NCBI RefSeq assembly: GCF_029784155.1
Contig: NC_073692.1
Location: forward strand, 318,699,641 to 318,763,640
From: Uranotaenia lowii
Lineage: Eukaryota; Arthropoda; Insecta; Diptera; Culicidae
Reading direction: 5' to 3'
Length of the DNA: 64,000 bases
This document shows positions 58,251-64,000 of the stretch, piece by piece. The stretch's first letter is position 1, and each line of letters opens with the position of its first letter. A program made the position numbers and the translations under genes. Under the pieces are notes generated by a model. That model saw only the letters and a list, made by a program, of their open reading frames with translations. It was not told where the DNA came from and ran no database searches.

Positions 58251-59925
58251 CAGTGCACACTGGTATAGAACATCAATCTAGCGGAACTAAATTAATAGCG
58301 CCCAGGGATAAAAAGATAGACTTTTGATGTCTTCGACAACATTGCATAATTTTATAAGGCACATACTTTGAAATACAATATAGAGTCGAGGGATCCACCA
58401 ATAGCAAGATAAAAATGCTAACTTTTTTGTTTAGCATTTTAGAGCTTTGGTTTCTTATACAAAGTTGTTTATCTAAACAAAATACATAACTTTGCTGAAC
58501 AAGTCAAAGTTCTACAATTTCATTCTAAGGAGTTACAATGAAATTAAAAATAAAACCTCGAAAAAACAGTTTTTTAAATCTGAAACGTTCTAGGTAAGGC
58601 AAAACCATTTTCAGTCTTCGAAACAAAGTTGAAAAAAGTTAAGATCTACAATCTTCTAGTACATAATGATGTGTTTTGAAATTGCTGAAGCACTGTAGAA
58701 AGCATTTAGTGAAATGTGTATATTAACGATTTTCAAAGAAAAGTTTATCGAATTGCGCAAATTTTCGCACCATCAGCCAATGTGGATTTTATTTTTGGTG
58801 TTAAGAGGAATCATTACCATATAAAACTAGCGTGGAACTCGGTGGAACTCGAAGCAATTTTAAGATTCAAAATCTAGTATTTTGTTCACAAATATCACTT
58901 TTTTTAGACACTTTATTAGTTTCTTAGTTTATTTGATGCAATGAACTTGCAGAATTTGAGGATAAGAAATAATTAGTTGATTTAACCGGTTTTCCGTTTT
59001 GAATTTATCAATAGAATCTGTTCTAGTACATCATTATATAAATGATATCTGTACCAACATGTGAAAGTGATTGAACTCCAAAAGTAAAGTAGCTTTCAGC
59101 TTTCAGTAGCTGGTGGCAGGCCATTTTTTGCTCTATTTAACGAAAAAAACGCTTTGGAAAAAATAAATTTTCGTTGGATTACAAACTCAATTTGGATCTA
59201 TGACCATTTGAAACCAGAGTTGCATCACCATTCAATGCATCAAATAAACTAAGAAACTAATAAAGTGTCTAAAAAAAGTGATATTTGGGAACAAAATACT
59301 AGATTTTGAATCTTGAAATTGCTTCGTGTTCCACCGAGTTCCACGCTAGTTTTATATGGTAATGATTCCTCTTAACACCAAAAATAAAATCCACATTGTC
59401 TGATGGTGCGAAAATTTGCGCAATTCGATAAACTTTTCTTTGAAAATCGTTAATATACACATTTCACTAAATGCTTTCTACAGTGCTTCAGCAATTTCAA
59501 AACACATCATTATGTACTAGAAGATTGTAGATCTTAACTTTTTTCAACTTTGTTTCGAAGACTGAAAATGGTTTTGCCTTACCTAGTACGTTTCAGATTT
59601 AAAAAACTGTTTTTTCGAGGTTTTATTTTTAATTTCATTGTAACTCCTTAGAATGAAATTGTAGAACTTTGACTTGTTCAGCAAAGTTATGTATTTTGTT
59701 TAGATAAACAACTTTGTATAAGAAACCAAAGCTCTAAAATGCTAAACAAAAAAGTTAGCATTTTTATCTTGCTATTGGTGGATCCCTCGACTCTATATTG
59801 TATTTCAAAGTATGCGCCTTATAAAATTATGCAATGTTGTCGAAGATATCAAAAGTCTATCTTTTTATCCCTGGGCGCTATTAATTTAGTTCTGCTAGAT
59901 TGATATTCTATACCAGTGTGCAGTG
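58251..59925. repeat. Long inverted repeat, 695-bp arms
   Basis: Arms 58251-58945 and 59231-59925 have the same length and, by eye, only a few per cent mismatch. They are separated by a 285-bp loop. The outer ends read CAGTGCACACTGG and CACTGCACACTGG, a plausible transposon terminus, but no target duplication is evident. No ORF. A transcript through it would form a very long hairpin. Confidence 0.93.
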
Positions 59926-60254
59926 ATGACTATCACGGTAAAAAAAATTATTTTGAAAATGGATCAATTTCAGTTCAAATTATTCTTCCCCATAGCAATT
60001 TTCAGATTTTTTTTAAATAAAACCAAGCGAAATATCAATTTGATAGTGTTAACCCAATTGAAGTGAATTGTTGAGTGTTTAGGGAAAATTAACAGCCGTT
60101 ATCTCTTAAGTCAATTTTTAAAAAGAATTCAAAGAAAACTGTATTAAACCAATTCCTTCTGCAAAATCCATATTTCAATATTTTTAAGGGCGAACACACA
60201 ATCATTGCGACACCGAATATGTCATGCCAACTATCCATAAGGTTTAGAATCAAA
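59926..60254. other. AT-rich non-coding DNA
   Basis: Nothing recognised. Confidence 0.3.
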
Positions 60255-60640
60255 TCAAAATGTTAGGGTAGTTTTATACATATATTTACTTAAAAAAAAA
60301 GTTAATCGATGGAGACTTGAATATAAAATTCGCTCGATACCCTCCATCAAAGTCTTAACAGTGTCATCCGGTATCAGTTTCTCCGTTTTTTTTTCCCATT
60401 TCCTTAACATGTCCTTCTCGTCTTTGACTGTCTTCTTACTCTTCCGAAGTTCCCACTTCATTATTACTGCTGCTCCACCGGGTGTAGCTCCGGACAGTTT
60501 GACGGGTTCATGTTCTTTGGAACAAAATGGACAGAATTGGCTCCATACCACACTTTTAGAAAAGTGGAATGAAGCCAAATCTGGGCAAAATAGCGTCGTC
60601 GTGATGCATATATTATGTCGTGATATTTACATATTATGTC
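60255..60640 (-). pseudogene. ITmD37E-like transposase C-terminal relic
   Basis: On the minus strand the frame reads FCPDLASFHFSKSV (second catalytic Asp region), then WELRKSKKTVKDEKDMLRKW and DDTVKTLMEGIERIL, the usual C-terminus of the family. The segment with the catalytic Glu lies in a shifted frame (VHFVPKNMNP, CPELHPVEQ). The N-terminal half is not recognisable. Inactive. Confidence 0.75.
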
Positions 60641-63600
60641 AACATAGAAGAGACTTTTGATCCACTGTTTTGTTGAAATTTTTTCTGTGATTGATATTCC
60701 AGTGGCAGCAGAATTTTACCTGAAAGTGTTAAAAATAATATTAATTTCTGCCTTTCCACACGGTGGAACAAGTGCAAACGCGCCTTTTAGCTGTTGAGAA
60801 ATCATTTCACTCGGGACACAATGTCAATTTGACATTCCACAAACAATAACACAGCCGCGTGTGGAGACTTCATCTGTCATCTTGTCGAACGGACAACTTG
60901 CATAGAAGATTGCACGAGATTGGATACAATGTTGGATATTGAACGGAATCTAGTAGACAACTTGATTAAACGTTCATGGTTCTTCAAAAAGGAAATTAGC
61001 ATATGGAAGAAACTGTATGAAACAATCATAAACATCACTAATGTAACTCATACAGCTTTAACTAATAGACGATCGATGTTTCAAAAAAAGTGACCTTAAA
61101 CAAGAGTTTGATTCGCATTTAATTCAATTACTCTCTGAAATCTCAACAGGTTATGGGCCCAGTGGTTAACTGGGATATAATAATCTGTACACCTTAACAT
61201 TAGCCATGAAACATCTACTATTTAAGAATTTTATCCCCAAAATGGCCAGAAAGAATATCACGATATTCAAAAGTTTTTGTAAATCAATGTCTTTTGGTTA
61301 AACAGCATTCAGTGAAATTGAAGTACCAAACATTAATTTATTCCGGCGAAAAACTGCAGATTTATAAATAAAAGTTGATGAAACAGACAAACAAAAACAA
61401 GTATTTAAGATGCGTCAGTCTTCCCAATGACGCATTTGAAAAAGAGCTATGTGTTTCACTTGCTCCAATAAATGGGACAGTTGTATACTTAGATATTTCT
61501 GATATTTATTGAAAATATTCATTTTTTTAGAGAATATGAAAGTTGAACTGTGGTGATATCCGTTTGAACCTGCCTCGGCGTTTCTTTATTAAAAATTAAG
61601 ATTTACAATTTAAAAAGACATTCAATTTGTCTAAGGTTTTGAGTGATGTTGACATGAAAAACTTCCAGAAAATAAAATGAACTCATGAAACCACCACAGT
61701 CGGAACAGATTATTTCTTTTCGATCCACTGAATTTTTAAAAATCTGTTTTTAATTCAAATGTTATCGAATCTTGAAAATATTACGTAATCCTACATGAAA
61801 TCACAAATCGCCACCGACAATTTCCGGAAATTTTGAATTCAGAACATCCCAATGCTTCAACTTGAATCTCTTGAAAAATGATTTAAATTGGCACATATGC
61901 CCTTTAAGAAAAATTAGAATGCTCTGATTCGGTTGAATAACAAAAAATCTAAACATATTTTTTGCTCCTTTCAAAACCAATCGGGATAAATTTCAAAGGA
62001 ATTAAATTCGTATTTTTTGCTTGAATTAATATGAAAAAGTAATTTGCAGTTAACAAAATCGCCAGATTTCATGCCATGACAAGTGCTATATAGGAACACT
62101 TTAAGTTGAAACTTTTTTGGGGATTTTATTTTTGGACATGATTTTGGTGATGATATGGATATTAATTCAAACTGCTTCGAAAGGTACTGTTTGAAAATGG
62201 TTAGTAAAAAATATTCTCTAATATTTTATTGATTTCTTAAGCTCCAAAAAATAAACCATCATATGCTAATTGAGAACTGAAAGAGCTGCGATTTCCATAA
62301 AGTATCGAATGCAATAAGTTCTAATGAACGAGAAACTTTGTATTTCGATTTAAACCTTACTGTGAACTTGAACAAAGCGGAATAAATTAACTTTGTGTTA
62401 TACAGTAAATGAAACATACATACATATTATCAACATACAGTTATTTATGGAACAAGTTACAAAAAGTGTATTTTTTGGCTCGAGGCTCGCCAAGTTGGAT
62501 GATTACGTCGAGTACTGAAAAAAAAATCGAATTTGCAACGAGAACCTGATACCTGATCATTTGGCGAAATAAAAGTAAATTTAAAAGTATTCATGTAAGA
62601 TGTGAGATTTATTTAAGGTTATTTTTTGATAATTTAAAATCGGACTAGTGGAAATGATTTTAAACTTAAAGGTTGTATTTCAATAGAAATAAGTGGAACA
62701 ATTCGAGTAAACGTAAAGGAGGAAAAGCTAAATAAACTAGGACATGTTCACAAAAGCGAAACAATTAATAACTGAATATTTAATGCTTTTTCAAAGTTTA
62801 TCAGCGAAGTAAAAATGGAAAATGAAAGCCAAGTTTAACATGGTTAGACGAATTTTACTGGGTCTGCTAGTGTAAATATAAATTCTGGATTTTAAATTTA
62901 GATTGGGAAAATTTATAAGATTAGTATGATTTATTGATTTTTCTCAGTAAAATTTAAAATCCAGACCCAATATTTCATAATTTTCAATAAAAAATTATGG
63001 AAATAGCGTCACCGAAACCAACACATAATTTTTTGGTTAAATCACAGAAAATCAAAAACTTTTTCGCCGAAACAAAGAAGGAAAAATTTCGGTAAAAATA
63101 ACGTAAAAATTCGGTATACAGTTCACTGCGAGATCATTTCTTGAGTGACTATATTAAGATAACAATACAATTTTCCAGTTTTTTGAAAATGTTTTTGATC
63201 TATAAATATGATTCAATACAATTAATTATTTTAATTAAATTTTTATTTATTAATTTTAATTAAAGCATATCACTTATTATAAAATTTTTCATTTTATTCT
63301 ATAAATATGAATTCCTTTTTCATTTTTAAGAAATCCATAAAAAAACGGATCTAGTATGAGACTGAAGACTAAATAAACTAGGTATAGAAAATCGTAATTC
63401 GAAAGTCAGGAAAGAATAATGTTACTAAGGAAATATGTTTCTCAGACAATATTCAGCTACAACACTTTGGTTTTCCGTTATTCACAGTGTAAAAAATAAT
63501 CCGAAAAAGTCATACCAGATATATGTATTTTGAATAGAAGATCAAAAGATGACGTAATTTGCACTTTTATATCTCTTCAGATTTTCAAAATTCAAAATAC

Positions 63601-64000
63601 AGGCATTTTGACTAATTTTCAAAGGTAGCGATTTTTCGAACTTTTTATCTATCTGCAATTTCTAAGATTTCTAGCAATTAAATTCAACTTTGCAGTGGAT
63701 TCTGATTATATTTACGCAAGATCTTCGCAATAAATTTGTATTCACCAGAAAGCCAATATTATACCAATTCTAGCTATTACATAAGCGCTGCGATATTTTC
63801 TTTCGTCAAAATCCTGTGCAAAGTTTGGTTTAAGTGCACGAAAATCTGAGAAATTGAGAATTTACATAAAGGTAAAAAAAACCGCTACCTTTGAAAACAG
63901 GTTGAAATGTATGTGTATCGTATTTTGAAAATCTTGAGATGTGAAAATGTGCTAAATCCAATCTTTTTTTTTTCAAATTTTATCTCGTGCAACTGAAATG
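60641..64000. other. Non-coding DNA to the window end
   Basis: Mostly AT-rich. 60.75-60.95 kb is more balanced, but no exon was recognised. No further LRR exon was found, so the next exon of that gene is probably beyond the window. Confidence 0.3.

Noticed and set aside
60361..60660. 99-codon plus-strand ORF
   Set aside because: Antisense of the transposase C-terminal relic, which has recognisable motifs on the minus strand.

Overview
The window looks like nuclear DNA of a dipteran insect, most likely a culicine mosquito. This is inferred from the mix of elements: ITmD37E-type Tc1/mariner transposases with the MDDETYVK motif, RTE-clade LINEs, several other LINE lineages, hAT-type and Tc1-type MITEs and tRNA-derived SINEs, all in AT-rich DNA with huge introns. 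I see no bacterial, viral or organellar content and no CRISPR array. Only one host gene is well supported, and most of the rest is nested, decaying mobile DNA.

Host gene. A secreted or membrane leucine-rich-repeat (LRR) protein runs on the + strand. Exon 1 (25509-26318) encodes a signal peptide, a cysteine-rich LRR N-terminal cap and about nine LRRs. A 22.3-kb intron follows, then a second coding exon at 48606-48766. The splice keeps both reading frame and the 24-residue LRR register. The 3' end of the gene lies outside the window. A GC-richer island at 7.43-7.79 kb looks like a first exon with core promoter for a separate minus-strand gene (tentative).

Layout. 1-5.07 kb: long non-LTR retrotransposon (ORF1 end, repetitive spacer, EN-RT ORF2 with one in-frame stop). 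5.07-7.4 kb: no gene. 7.9-22.3 kb: AT-rich relics including a diverged dispersed repeat, a 623-bp hairpin Tc1-like MITE and a 1.87-kb hAT-like element inserted in one copy of the dispersed repeat. 22.5-24.35 kb: badly decayed Tx1/L1-like LINE on the minus strand, with no long ORF. 25-26.3 kb: LRR exon 1. 26.3-48.6 kb (the intron): two tRNA-SINEs with clear target-site duplications, a 61-bp minisatellite split by a hAT MITE with perfect 8-bp duplications, several transposase relics, a 518-bp near-identical duplication, a putative 5.6-kb hAT-like element holding an RTE insertion and a mariner, and an inverted array of YY1/Pho-like motifs. 48.6 kb: LRR exon 2. 49.7-55.9 kb: RTE pseudogene abutting a mariner split by a LINE, then a palindromic transposase relic split by another MITE. 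58.25-59.93 kb: 695-bp-arm long inverted repeat. 60.3-60.7 kb: another transposase relic. The remainder to 64 kb shows nothing recognisable.

I did not find a convincing new biological system. The points most worth a second look are the insertion chronology recorded by the target-site duplications, the long hairpins (possible siRNA sources), the inverted array with YY1/Pho-like sites, and the 39-bp inverted-repeat element with an internal Pol III-like B box.
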